This document shows positions 1 through 11,463 of a DNA stretch of 64,000 bases, in pieces. Position numbers and translations under genes: made by a program. The DNA is taken from contig OY756141.1 of NCBI GenBank assembly GCA_963576785.1, positions 3,534,001 to 3,598,000 of the forward strand. Reading direction: 5' to 3'. Positions within the stretch are counted from its first letter, which is position 1. Each line of letters opens with the position of its first letter. The notes under the pieces were generated by a model, which worked only from the letters and a program-made list of their open reading frames with translations, did not search any database and had not been told where the DNA came from. The stretch is from Chlorophyllum brunneum (Eukaryota; Basidiomycota; Agaricomycetes; Agaricales; Agaricaceae).

Positions 1-3000
1 CCTCGCCACCCTGCCAATCCGAGTGGGCAGCCCCCTCAGCCTTCTCCTCCTACTCCTACCTGGATTAATGTCCAGAAGAAGAAGAAGAAGCCCAAGAAGC
101 ACCAGGGTAAACCCCAGGCCCACATGGTGGGCTTCGCCGCTGCCACGGAACCGGCAGTCCGTCGTTTCACTGGTCCGGGGATGACCCCCTTCGACCTGAT
201 GAGGCGCATGGATGCGCCTCGACCTGTTCCCGCTCCCGCTCCTCCAACCACTCATGTATTAGTGAGTGAGAGACCAAAACCGCTTACTTGGGTTAATCCC
301 AAGAAGGTCCAGCAGGCACGAGCATTCTCTCGTGCTAAGCTCGAGAAAAAGGTGCGTGCTGAAGCACGAAACTTATGTTTCACCGCCCTCCTCGAAAACT
401 CACTGCGGATCCAACAGGTGACCACCTGGCGCGACCGCGTCACTGGTCCTTCGCCCATGCAAATGGCGAAGAAACGTGCCCTCGATCGTTACGATCGACG
501 GATGCACGAGGTCTCTCACCCCCGTGCCCAACAAGGACGATCGGTGACACCGCCTGGTGCACCTTCGGTTCCTTCTGGTCACCCCCCAGGTTGTACCTGT
601 GAGGGACACACGAGGGTAAGTAAATGGTTCACTAAAAATAGTAACCCCGATATTAACGCAACCCGCATCTGTTTCGCTTTTCTCTTACCGCATGGTTCGC
701 CATACACCTTATTGATTTCTCCCAAATTTGGGAATAAACTTAATTTGGCTATGCATCATGTGGTAAAGATCCCAAGCATGGACTCCGTCGCCCGGGGCGA
801 CTCGCTTGAACCTGGAGAGGTTCGGCCGTACTACCTTCCTCCTCCGGAGGAAATAGTAGCTCTGGTTGTCAGGACCTACGAAGAGGAGTTTCCTCCTCTT
901 CCTCGGGCCTCCCCTCCTATGGAGCGTTTCCAGAGTAAGAGATACTCTCTTACTCAGAAGAACAAGACCGCTGATAGGCGTCCTGCCACACTTTCAGTGT
1001 TGGTAGATGAAGCCTTCAAACAGCTTGAGAGCGAGAAGGAGGTCGATGACCTCATGGCGCCGGCTCAGGATGTCGCCTACGACATCTGCAACCCCAGGAA
1101 CCCTGCGAACATCGCAGGACCCTCTCCTGGGCCTCTCCCGAAGTCTCCGAAGTCTGAACCCTTTGCTTCGGCACCTCAATCTGAGGTGTCACTCGGACTC
1201 TCGTCGACCGACTACGGGAGCGACTTCAAAAAGAAGGGAGGAGCTGGGTACGTGATCAAATCGATCTCAGATACTCTTACTAACCCTGATACACAGTCCT
1301 GTCACCAATATGCCGACCAGCTGTCTTCGCAAGAAGAAGGGCAAGGGCAAGGGGAAGGGACGTCGGGGGCCGGGCTTGTAAATACGCAATTGGGATCTTT
1401 AGGATCCCATAATCATGTATTTTCTTCAAGCGAATGGATAAATGAGAAGTGTTTTAACACTTCTCAACTTTCTTGTTTCTCCACGCACATGCCCGATCAG
1501 TATTTAAGAGTACTGGATCAATTTAGATCTCGATCGCTAAGCAATGATCAAATCATAATGCCACTAGAAAAATATAGTGACGTATGGTTATTAGACTCAG
1601 GGGCATCATGTCATTACACCCCTTATGTGGAAGACTTCATCAACTTCAAAGAACTCGAAGTTTTGATCCCAATTAAAACTGTAGGAGCACAAAGCCCCTA
1701 CCTTAATGCAGTTGGTCTTGGCGCAGTTATGCTTAAGCATAGAGTCTATAACGGGAAGACTGACAGCGTTCAACCAATGCAGATATTAATATATCCAGTC
1801 TTCCTTTTGAAAGGAACCTCTAAACGACTAATGTCAGTGGGACAGTTATGCCAGGATGGCAAAACTGTTAGAACAGATGCCAACAAATCAGTAGTAGTTG
1901 ATAGCGAAGGAAATGCTATTCTTCAAGCATATCCTTCAGCAAGTCGCAACACTACTTTACATTTTGTTAATACAAAAATTGTACATTCGGAACAAGCAGC
2001 TATGACTGCGGATCCGATCGTTGGCTACAAAGTTGTACATACGAGATTAGGACATCCCTCTAATTGTATCCTCAATCACTTTGAGAAAAATACGATTGGG
2101 TTTACTCCGGTACGGATTCCCGAGCAAAAACCAGTCTGTGATGGTTGTGCTAAGGGAAAAATACACCAGAAACCCTTTAGAGAGAACCCTACACGCACAA
2201 AGCGTCCATTCGAAAGAATACACTTGGATTTAGTTGAACTTCCGATTCTTTCTTACCATAAATTTAAATGGGTCATGACCATAATGGACGACTTTTCCTC
2301 TCATGGATGGATTTGCTTCCTCCATAAGAAATCAGAAGCAGCAGAAGAAATGAAAAATTTCATTGCCTTAATTCAGACTCAATATGAGACTAAATTAAAA
2401 TATCTCTGCACTGATAGAGGAGGAGAGTATGCAACTGACAAGTTGCAATCTCATTTGCGCTCATTAGGGATTATACATGAGACCAGTGCACCACACATAC
2501 ACTAACAAAATGGTCGAGCGGAACGCTTGAACCGAACTCTAATGGATAAAGCAGAAGCCATGCGGCATCATGCTTGTATTCCTGATGGTTGGTGGGAGTT
2601 TTCTATAGATCATGCAATACATATCTATAATAAAACACTGGTATCACGGCTCATGTGGAAAACACCTTATGAAGTGTTGAATCAGAAGATTCCAGACATC
2701 TCCAAAGAGAGAGTCTTTGGCTGCGGTGCTTATGTCTTTCTCCCAAAAGAGATAAGAGACAATAAACTGACAGCGAAGTCAGAACTCATGATTTTCCTTG
2801 GTTGGACATCAGACAGGAAAAATTATCGTTTTATGAGGCACCTAAATGGAAATGTAATCTACACATCTCCAACAGCCGTATTCAGCGAAGAACACTTCCC
2901 TAAATGTGTTGGGAAGAAGCGAGAAGAACGGATGAACCAACCATCATCTTCTACTTCTCGAAGTACACCTTCGGAAGTTATTGTCTTCCATGCTCCAGAT

Positions 3001-5256
3001 CCATCTACTGGTTTACCTATTGATAGACCACCAAGCCCTATTCCCCAAACTTCTACCAGAAGTTCTCCGGAAGATAGGACTTATAGATCTGTACATGGAC
3101 GAATTCCAACTCCTTTCCCTGAACCTAAAAAGAATAAAGGAAAGGGAAAAGCACCGAATATCGATACTGATGTTCAGGAGGAGTGGGATGGTATTGTGCA
3201 AAACATTCTCTTTCCACCAAGAGAAGCACAAACACCAGAAGACGATGACAGTGATGGATTATCTTATGCTGATCCACCTAATCACCCTGAAGGTTCGAAC
3301 CATCCACCTTCTCAAAGAGATGATCCGGATGTACAACCATTCATACCCTATACCCCTGTCAAAGATGATCGGGATGCTGGTCCTTCTGTACCACGAGGTC
3401 ACTCGGATCAAATACCGGTTCCTGAAATACCTCAGAGACCACAAAGAACCAGAAAAGTACCTGAACGTCCAGGAAACTTCTATGGTTCTACCAAGCATCT
3501 GACCAAAATACTCCAGGACTATGAAATGTTCCAACCTCCTAAGTCGAAATTAACAAGTTCTACAAGTAGACTTGTTAGACAAATTCGATCAGAGGCTTCC
3601 AAACCTGGAATAATTGATAGACATTCTCAGCATGAAGCTTCTACATTAGAAGACTTATGCAGAGAAGGAGGAGTAGGGATGATCGATTATTTGTGCACTC
3701 AAAAAGTTGAATCACCATTAGTTCCTATTTCTTTCAAGGATCTAGATCGACTACCATCAGAAGAGAAATCTAAATGGTGGAAAGCATGCTTAGAAGAGTT
3801 AAATTCACTCAGAGAAAGACATGTTTATGACTTAGCTAAACTTCCGCCTGAAAGAAAAGCAGTCAAGAATAGATGGGTCTTCATACCCAAATCAGATGGT
3901 CAATACTGTGCTTGACTAGTAGCAAAAGGATTCTCTCAGATAGAGGGAATCAATTACGATGAACTATTTTCACCAGTAGTCCGTTATGAGACAGTACGAC
4001 TCATATTTGCAGTCACTGCCCTCAACGATTGGGAGATGCTCAGTTTAGATGTTAAAACTGCTTATCTCTACGGAAAACTGGATGAAGAACTCTATATGGA
4101 ACTTCCAGAAGGTTTCAATACAGGTCGAGGTAATCTGGTTTGGAAATTAAACCGAGCCATTTATGGATTAAAGCAATCTGGACGACAATGGTGGAAGGAA
4201 TTGACTAAGTCAATGACCGACCTAGGATTTGTCTGATCCAAACTAGATGCTGGAGTCTATTATTACTACAACCCTGAAACCAAAGAGCTTATTATAGCTC
4301 TGGTCTATGTAGATGACTCAATGTTCGTTGGAATTAGAGGCTCTAGACTTCTACATGAGAAGCAAGCACTCTTTATGAAGAAATGGGAATGCCGAGACCT
4401 TGGTCCAACCAAAGAGTTTCTTGGCATGAAAATTTCGCGAAATCCTATAAACCGATCAATCACCCTAGACCAAATGGATTATCTAGGAAAAGTACTTGAT
4501 CGATTTAATATAATTGGAAAAGAAGAAATACCATTACCAAATGGATTTATCTTTGAATCCAATACAGGAAAAGCAACACCTGACTTCATAAAGAGGTATC
4601 AACAGTTAGTAGGATCAGTTATGTATCTGATGATAGGCAGTTGGCCCGACATAGCTTTTGCCACTGTCAAATTATCACAACATATGACCAATCCCACTAA
4701 AGCGCATTACAATGCAGGCTTACATTTGCTAAAGTATCTTAATGCTACTTGCAAATATAGAATTACCTATAATGGAAGTTCTATGCAAGGCCTGAATGCC
4801 TTTTCCAACTCTGATTGGGCTGGTGATCCAATTAGTCGTAAATCTGTAACTGGATATTTCTGTTTGTTAGCCAGCGGAGCTATCGCTTGGTTAAGTAGGA
4901 AACAGAAAACTGTTGCATTATCTTCCACTGAAGCCGAATATATGGCTTTGTCAGATTGCAGTCGACAACTAGCTTGGACTGTCAATTTGTTGGAAGAAAT
5001 TGGTATCCAATCATTGGCCCCTTATCTCTTCGGTGATAATGAGGGTTCAATATTTTGGGCCAAAAATCCAGTAACAGAAAAACGATCAAAACACGTCGAT
5101 GTCAAATACCATTACATTCGTGATTTGGTAGAAGACGGAAAGATTGAAATATTCTCTGTGAAAGGCACTGAAAATCCTGCCGATATTCTCACAAAGAATT
5201 TAGACAAAATTAAATTCAATCTATTCCTACCTTGCCTTGGCTTGACGTTTGAGTGA
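1..5256 (+). pseudogene. Copia gag-pol polyprotein, three in-frame stops
   Basis: One frame (frame 1) runs from base 1 to the TGA ending at 5256. It is interrupted by TAA at 2503, TGA at 3913 and TGA at 4234. Seen in order: a basic, proline-rich gag-like N-terminus without an obvious CCHC knuckle; protease DSGAS at 1594-1608; the GAG-pre-integrase His/Cys motif ending CDGCAKGK (about 2137-2160); the integrase core with HLDL (about 2221) and TDRGGEY (about 2411); reverse transcriptase starting LVAKGFSQ just after the 3913 stop, with YVDD at 4306-4317; and RNase H with SSTEAEYMALS and DNEGS. Each stop falls in a conserved block where the family normally has Gln or Arg. This fits CAA to TAA and CGA to TGA changes. 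No frameshift is needed anywhere, so decay looks recent. Confidence 0.9.
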
Positions 5257-5280
5257 TTAAAACTCTATATCAATACAGAG

Positions 5281-5290
5281 CAAGGAGGAG
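5281..5290 (+). other. Polypurine tract of copia element
   Basis: The run caaggaggag lies directly before the LTR start TGTTGA. This is the usual place where plus-strand DNA synthesis is primed in LTR elements. Confidence 0.7.
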
Positions 5291-5862
5291 TGTTGAAGTT
5301 TCGGACATATTCTAGAAATAGACTATGAAGTCATTATGATAATAATAGACTGATCCGTTACTTTCCAGTAACTTCATTCCGTAGTAACTTCCTATGAGTT
5401 GCTCTGCATACAATGAGAGTCATAAGTACTTGATAGATTATTCTACATAGTACCAATGACTAGATACTACGTTCCGCAGTACTCCGCAGGCACTACACCA
5501 CAGTTAAAGGGAGTCATAAGGAACAATCCATGCAATGCTAGTATTTTATGTAGTATGACTCGCATATGTTACAATATGTATATAAACCCCATGTAACAGA
5601 CCTAAGTTCTGCATCTTGTTCAATCGAACAACTTCTTCATCATTGCCTATCTCTTTGAGTACAACACCTCAATCGACCTTATTGACTTTGACCTCTACTT
5701 AACTGACGTTAACCGCTTTATCAATAATATCTGTCTATCCGAATTACCTTACTACAGGTATCAGATAGAAGCTTATTATCTCGGTGAGTAGACCCTACGT
5801 TCTCTCCCACTGCGTTTACTGCTGCCCCCAGCAAACAACTCGTTACAGTCGTTTCCTCAACA
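5291..5862 (+). repeat. 3' LTR of copia element
   Basis: The segment begins TGTTGA right after the polypurine tract and ends TCAACA, forming the expected short inverted termini. It has a TATA-like stretch (tgtatataaa) near 5578-5586, suitable as an LTR promoter. Length is about 572 bp. The 5' partner LTR is outside the window, so the end is inferred from the inverted terminus only; another end within about 100 bp is possible. Confidence 0.6.
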
Positions 5863-5939
5863 GTGAGTACAACATTCATTGATTTGATTGCATCCAACAA
5901 CATACCCCACAACCTTGACAAGAATGCAAATCCCCCAAA

Positions 5940-6812
5940 GGCTGAATGCCCACCAATACTAATGTATGGACACGTTCCATGCCCAAAGTTTCACCCATAG
6001 GAATTGAGCACCAGAGCAATATCACTGAGTCAATTCCCAGATTCAACGAGGGCCTCGAGATGAATCGGAGGGTTCAGTTTAGGGAACTTATCATTGAACC
6101 CTGTCAACTCATCTTAATCCAACATGCATCCCCCGTTCAAGAACCGTTACTCATCATACTCAATGAACTGGATGAATGTAAAAGCGAGGTAGGACAGTGT
6201 GAGTTCATTGAACTCATCAGCGACCACATTTGATCTGTTCCCAAATTTTCTCTACTGTGGATGATATATAGTTGGCCAGAGTGGCATCTCAAGTACTTGC
6301 TATTGCAGCCAGACTTTCAGGTCACCTGTAAACAGGAGGAGCTTGGGATCGATGATGATGAAGCTCAGCAAGATGTCCTACACATTCTGGAAGATGGATT
6401 CCATGATATTTGTTTGCAAGAATTCCTGGATGATAATTGGCCATCCAAAGCCCACCTTCAACTGATCACTGCAGCTGTGTCTGGGCTTTCACTTATTGCC
6501 TCTACAATCATTTGATTTGTTGGGGATGCCAGTACTGGTGACCCATGCAGTCAGTTGCAAATCTGTATCCAATTCATAGGAGGTTTTGGTCTACTGGGAG
6601 TTATGAATCCATTACATGCCCTTGATCTTCTCTATCAAGAAATACTTTCAAGTATCCTGCCTGGAATCCTTTCGACTACCATGCAGATTTTGGGGGTATC
6701 CACCCTATTCAACTGTAAGCCACTACTAGCCCAAGCTCAGGCCACTTTTTTTGGCTTGGATTGGTCCACTTGTTGTCATTTGCACTTTCTAAGCTGTATT
6801 ACATGTGACTAG
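5940..6812 (+). pseudogene. NACHT-domain (NLR/STAND) ATPase remnant
   Basis: One reading frame (frame 3) stays recognisable from about 5946 to 6812 but is cut by TGA at 6231 and TGA at 6513. The middle part contains PLLIILNELDECKSE, which matches the Walker B region of fungal NACHT ATPases (LLIILDGLDEC type). It continues with SWPEWHLKYL, QEELGIDDDEAQQDV and NPLHALDLLYQEIL, all typical of the NACHT C-lobe in mushroom NLR-like proteins. The Walker A loop and both protein ends are missing, so this is a fragment. Both stops sit where Arg codons are expected (CGA to TGA). The remnant begins only about 80 bp after the copia LTR. The intact family consists of signal-sensing ATPases implicated in non-self recognition. 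Confidence 0.8.
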
Positions 6813-7251
6813 CTCTTCAGTATATTATTCATCTAATATTCGTGAGACTGTACCTTCTGACTCACATTATGCACCTCTTACTCATGTATTTCATGAGCTA
6901 ACTGATTGCTGTCACTCCAATTATGCTACTGGACACCACTGATGATATCACAGTGTTTCAAGGGACTCTGTAGTCATTACTGACTCATTATGCATAGTTA
7001 TTACTTGTAGGTCTTAGAGTTTGCTACCCAGATACTTAGTATATAAAGCAGCATGTATTCCCTTAGGTTTCCTTAGACAATCTACTCAATTATTCTACCT
7101 CACTCTACTTGACTCACAGCAACTCTACTAGTAACTTTACTGTCTACTAACCAAACTATCAGTAAGTCAGATTATCTATCTGTCACTGCATGTTACTGTG
7201 CTGGAAAACAGGTTATGGACCCCAGATCACCTACTCCCCATATGCTATGGC
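6813..7251. other. Non-coding stretch with LTR-like sequence
   Basis: No gene seen. AT-rich, with a TATA-like stretch at about 7040-7048 followed by pyrimidine-rich sequence. It resembles the layout around the TATA of the next LTR (about 7429), so it may hold an older LTR fragment. I could not define its ends. Confidence 0.35.
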
Positions 7252-7556
7252 TGTTATGAACTATAGATAGACAGTACATTCCTATCATGCACCCGTCACC
7301 TTTATCACTCCAATGTACCCACTTTGCTTCCTTGTTTCATCCCTTATGGCTGTACTCTTACTGACTCTTTCTACTCGTCCTCTATGACTCATTTACTCTG
7401 CTCCCTTATTCTTAGCCCATATCGCTAGTATATAAAGTGTAGTAATACTTGATGTATTCCTTATACTTTACCAATTGTATCATCCCTTACTCTTTCTCTA
7501 CCTTCTTGTCTTTATCCAAAGACTTGCTACCTGAGTCGTAGACTAAGGTCGTAACA
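7252..7556 (+). repeat. 5' LTR of gypsy element
   Basis: It starts TGTTATG at 7252 and ends CGTAACA at 7556, near-perfect inverted termini (one T/C mismatch). Internally there is a TATA box (gtatataaag, about 7427-7437). The next bases, tttggtaaagtgtc from 7557, look like a tRNA primer-binding site. Length 305 bp. No second LTR is available for comparison. Confidence 0.65.
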
Positions 7557-7649
7557 TTTGGTAAAGTGTCATCCAACTCACCTTGCAAGAGAGGTGCCAC
7601 TATTTGTAGCTAGGCTTGGAATAATAGCCTCCGACCAGGATGACAGTAT

Positions 7650-8834
7650 ATGAGCAGCAGTAGCTCATCGAGAACACCAAGAAGACCAAGAGCTCCGAGA
7701 CCAACAGATATCCAGGGATCACCAGTAACCACTGCATCCAAATGACAAACAGAACCAGAAATCCCTGAAGGCCTTAAATGGCAGAAATCCGACCACAATA
7801 TAGAAGAAGATACAACTCTTTTTGAGACCCTATTCAACACAGAAGTTGCCGAGACCCCATTCAACATAGAAGTCACTGAAACCCCATTCAATATAGAAAT
7901 CACCAAAACCACATCCGACATAGAAGTCGCCAAGACCTACAAAAACGAACATAGCAAACCAGAGACAGAATTAGAGATGGCCAATAAAATTAATTTCCCA
8001 AAGAACCTAGCCCCAGAACCAGGATACTTCAATGGAGATAGAACCAAGTTTGATGATTGGTGGAGAGCAATGTCCTTATGGACACTCTTCAACAAAATCA
8101 ATGATAACGAGCAAAAGATAATTGGAATATTAGCTCGAATGAAAGGGGGACTTGCAGGACCCTATGCCAATGCCAAATTACAAACGATTCAAGATAAGAA
8201 AACACCGGCATTCGAGGACTTCGCAAAGGAGATAGTAGCTACCTTCTCCTTGGGGAATAGGAAAGCAATAGCAGAAGGAGAAATTGAGTTGTTCAAACAG
8301 GGAAAGAGGAACACCACGGACTTCTTAATAGAGTTCGAAGTATTGAAGACCCAAGCAGGAACTAATGATGTGCATGCCATATTCCTCCTCAAACGACACA
8401 CCAGAGCAGACATTATCCGAACCATTGTAGGCTATCCGGCAGCCTCAATCCCAGATACATACAGCAAATGGAGAAATACCATCCTTGCAGTAGGACAGGG
8501 GTACGAAACAACGGACATCACACAAGGAGATGTCAGAACAAGCACAGGAGTCACCTATGGAAGCGGAGGACAACCAATGGAAATTGGTAGACAAAAGGCA
8601 GATACCAATCAAAATGGCAAACCAAGGTGTTTTAACTGTAACCTCTATGGGCATATCACCAAATACTGCCGCAAGAAGATGAAGATAGCATACACCAAAA
8701 TAATGTGCTATAACTGTGGCAAATAGGGCCACATCTCAAAGAACTGTAAAGCACCGAAGAAAGCACACATCAGAGAGGTTACCGAGGAGATAGAAGAAGA
8801 GACAAAAGAGGATTTTGTTGAAGGCTCTGAGTAG
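7650..8834 (+). pseudogene. Gypsy gag with two CCHC zinc knuckles, stop-broken
   Basis: The frame (frame 3) opens with ATG at 7650 (MSSSSSSRTP), 93 bp after the LTR. It is cut by TGA at 7743 and by TAG at 8724, and ends at TAG 8832. The N-terminal region carries an imperfect repeat of the unit ETPFNIEV (about 7825-7935). The retrotransposon gag domain follows from about 7977 (YFNGDRTKFDDWWRAM). Two CCHC knuckles follow: CFNCNLYGHITKYC, then CYNCGK-stop-GHISKNC. The 8724 TAG lies inside the second knuckle, where family members usually have Gln (CAG to TAG). Gag packages element RNA. The product would be truncated before its second knuckle. Confidence 0.8.
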
Positions 8835-11463
8835 GCACAAACCCACAAGCCAATAAACCTAGAGTTTCTGTTTTATGTCACAATAGATGATATGTGATCC
8901 CGCAAAAACAAAACTCGACGCGCAAACTTCTCCTCGATTCAACAATCAAAACAAAGAAAGGACCCAAGCAAATCACCACACTGGTGGATTCCGGATGTAC
9001 ACACACGTGCATAGCACAGAGGATAGTAGAAGAAGAACAGATCACGACCAAACCCCTCGAAACCCCAATACAGGTAATCAATACCGATGGAACCGAAAAC
9101 AAGAAGGGGGAAATAACAGGTACAGCACAACTGGTATTAAGTAATGGCAAACACACAGAAGAAATCGAAGCAATGGTAACACAATTAGAAAGCGCAGACC
9201 TATATCTCGGACATAACTGGCTAGTCAAACACAACCCAGAAATCAATTGGACAAACAACATAATATGCTTCAATAGATGCCCGAAGGATTGCACCACCCA
9301 CCACAATGACATACGGTTCAATGAAAGAATATGCATGGTAAAAGAACATATAGAGGAAAAGAAAACTGACCAAACAAACCCAGAGGACCTACTGACATAC
9401 CTACAGCCATATACACACCTGTTCAACAAAAAGAACTTTGACAAGCTACCAGAGCATATGATATGGGACCACGAAATAAACTTGACAGAAGACGCACCAC
9501 CGGTATTACAGTCCAAGGTCTATCTAATGACATTAATGGAAAAGCAAGAACTGCAAACATTCCTTGACGAAAATATCACCTCAGGATGAATTTGACCATC
9601 ACAATCCCCCTACACTACACCATGCTTCTTCATACCCAAGAAAGACGGAACCAAATGACTAGTACAAGACTACAAGAAGCTAAATGAACACACGATTAAA
9701 GACAAAATGCCACTTCCACTCATAAGCAAAGTTATCGATAGGCTCAAGAATGCAAAAGTCTTTAACAAACTCGACATCATATGGGGATACAATAACGTCA
9801 GGATAAGAGAAGGTGATGAATGGAAAGCAGCATTCATAATGAACAACGGACTATTTGAACCAATGGTCATGTTTTTTGGAATGAGTAACTCACCAGCAAT
9901 GTTCCAAAGGATGATGAACATGGTCTTTCGGGAAATGCTACATGAAGGAGCAGTTGTCAACTATATGGATGATTTTGTCATACCAGGAACCACACAACAG
10001 GAACTTGAAGACAGAACAAAACAATTTCTCGACATTGCGGCAAAACACCAACTATATTTCAAAAGATCGAAATGCGTATTCAATGCAAAAGAAATACCTA
10101 TACTAGGATTTGTGGTTGGACAAGGCAGCATTAAAATGGAGGAGGAGAAAGTGAAAGCAGTGAAAGAATGGCCAACACCCAAATCCCTAAAAGATGTCGA
10201 AAAATTCCTAGGATTCGCAAACTTCTACCGACAATTCATTCATGACTTCAGCAACATAGCAGCCCCACTACATGAGTTAAAGAAAAAAGACACGCAATGG
10301 GCATGGAAGGAACAACAACAACAAGCCTTTGAAAGGATCAAGGAAAAAATCACAAGCGAACCGGTATTAGCAATGCCACAGGACAAGGGTCAATACAGGG
10401 TAGAAGTGGACACATCAGGATATGGAGTAGGAGCGGTTTTATCGCAAAAACAAGAAGAACATTGGCACCCGATTGCATTCCACTCAAGAACAATGACACC
10501 TGCAGAACGAAACTATCAGATCTATGATAAAGAGTTACTCGCCATTTGAGAAGCAATCAAGACCTGGAGACAATATCTACTCAATGCAGATGAACCATTC
10601 GAAATATGGACCAATCATAAAAACCTGGAATACTTCCGAAAACCACAACAGCTCACAGGACGACAAGCGAGGTGGCAGATGGAGCTACAAGAATACCATT
10701 ACATGCTGAAACATATCCCCAGAAAAACCAACACAAAAGCCAACGTCTTATCAAGACTAACGAAAACAGACACTACTCAAGACAATGCCAACATCACTTT
10801 ACTACCCGACCACTTATTCGATGACAGTATGATCACCACAATCCGACAAATCTGGGAAATCTCAGGAGAAGAAGATCTAAAACACCAACTACAAAAGGAG
10901 ACAAGAAGGGAAACACAGTGGCTAAAAGAAAAAGAGAAGCGACCAAAAGAAGTATGGGAAACAGATGGAGTACCGATGTTCGAAGGAAGAATATATGTAC
11001 CACCCAACAATCAAATATGACAAGAAATACTATGACAACACCATGACAAAACCAATGTAGGACATCCAGGACAACATCAAATGATTGAACTCCTTAAACG
11101 GAGTTATTGGTGGCCCCAGATGTGCAATGATGTCAAACAATACATCCGAGGATGTGAAACATGCCAACGAAACAAAATACTCAGAACAAGACCAACAACA
11201 CATCTCTATCCATTACCGACACCAGCAGAAGAGATATCAATCGACATGATAGGACCACTACCAGAGTCAGAAGGATATGACGCAATACTTGTCATAGTCA
11301 ATCGTTTTAGCAAAATGATCAGATTACGTGCAGTCAACACCACATTAACATCCAAGGAGCTAGGAGATATCTATCGAGATGATATATGGAGAACACACGG
11401 AATACCCCGAAGAATTATCAGTGACAGAGGCCCACAATTTGCATCCAAATTCATGGCAGAATT
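8831..11463 (+). pseudogene. Gypsy pol (protease, RT, RNase H, partial integrase)
   Basis: All pol domains lie in frame 2, one base back from gag. Seen in order: protease LVDSGCTHTCIA (about 8980-9015); RT start PCFFIPKKDGTK (about 9620), the YMDDF active site (about 9963-9977) and thumb; RNase H (about 10393-10700, with a complete-looking core); the integrase zinc finger (HxxxH about 11040, CETC about 11155); and integrase core IDMIGP and ISDRGPQFASKF. TGA codons interrupt at 8888, 9587, 9593, 9656, 10547, 11018 and 11033. Most replace positions where Arg (CGA) is expected. The core ends before the catalytic Glu. No frameshift is needed inside pol. Confidence 0.85.

Larger units (their letters stand above)
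1..5862 (+). mobile_element. Ty1/copia LTR retrotransposon, 5' end outside window
   Basis: The domain order protease, integrase, reverse transcriptase, RNase H is the copia order. The internal region is followed by a polypurine tract at 5281-5290 and a sequence starting TGTTGA at 5291 that I read as the 3' LTR. The 5' LTR and primer-binding site lie left of the window, so age and target-site duplication cannot be read. The gag-pol frame is already open at base 1. Three in-frame stops make this copy non-autonomous. Family assignment is secure; the right boundary at about 5862 rests on a matching TCAACA terminus. Confidence 0.9.
7252..11463 (+). mobile_element. Ty3/gypsy LTR retrotransposon, 3'-truncated
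   Basis: The order is 5' LTR, gag with CCHC knuckles, protease, reverse transcriptase, RNase H, integrase, which is the Ty3/gypsy order. Homology stops inside the integrase core at about 11463, between the second catalytic Asp and the expected Glu. No 3' LTR or polypurine tract follows. The coding strand is A-rich and carries about ten stops, so the copy is dead. It lies in the same orientation as the copia element, with the NACHT remnant between them. Confidence 0.9.

Noticed and set aside
2503..2505. Programmed readthrough of the copia stops
   Set aside because: Three stops at unrelated positions inside conserved catalytic domains are better explained by mutation than by recoding.
2981..3502. 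Plus-strand 173-codon frame inside the copia element
   Set aside because: It overlaps the linker between integrase and RT in another frame; composition is Leu/Ile-rich by frame shift only.
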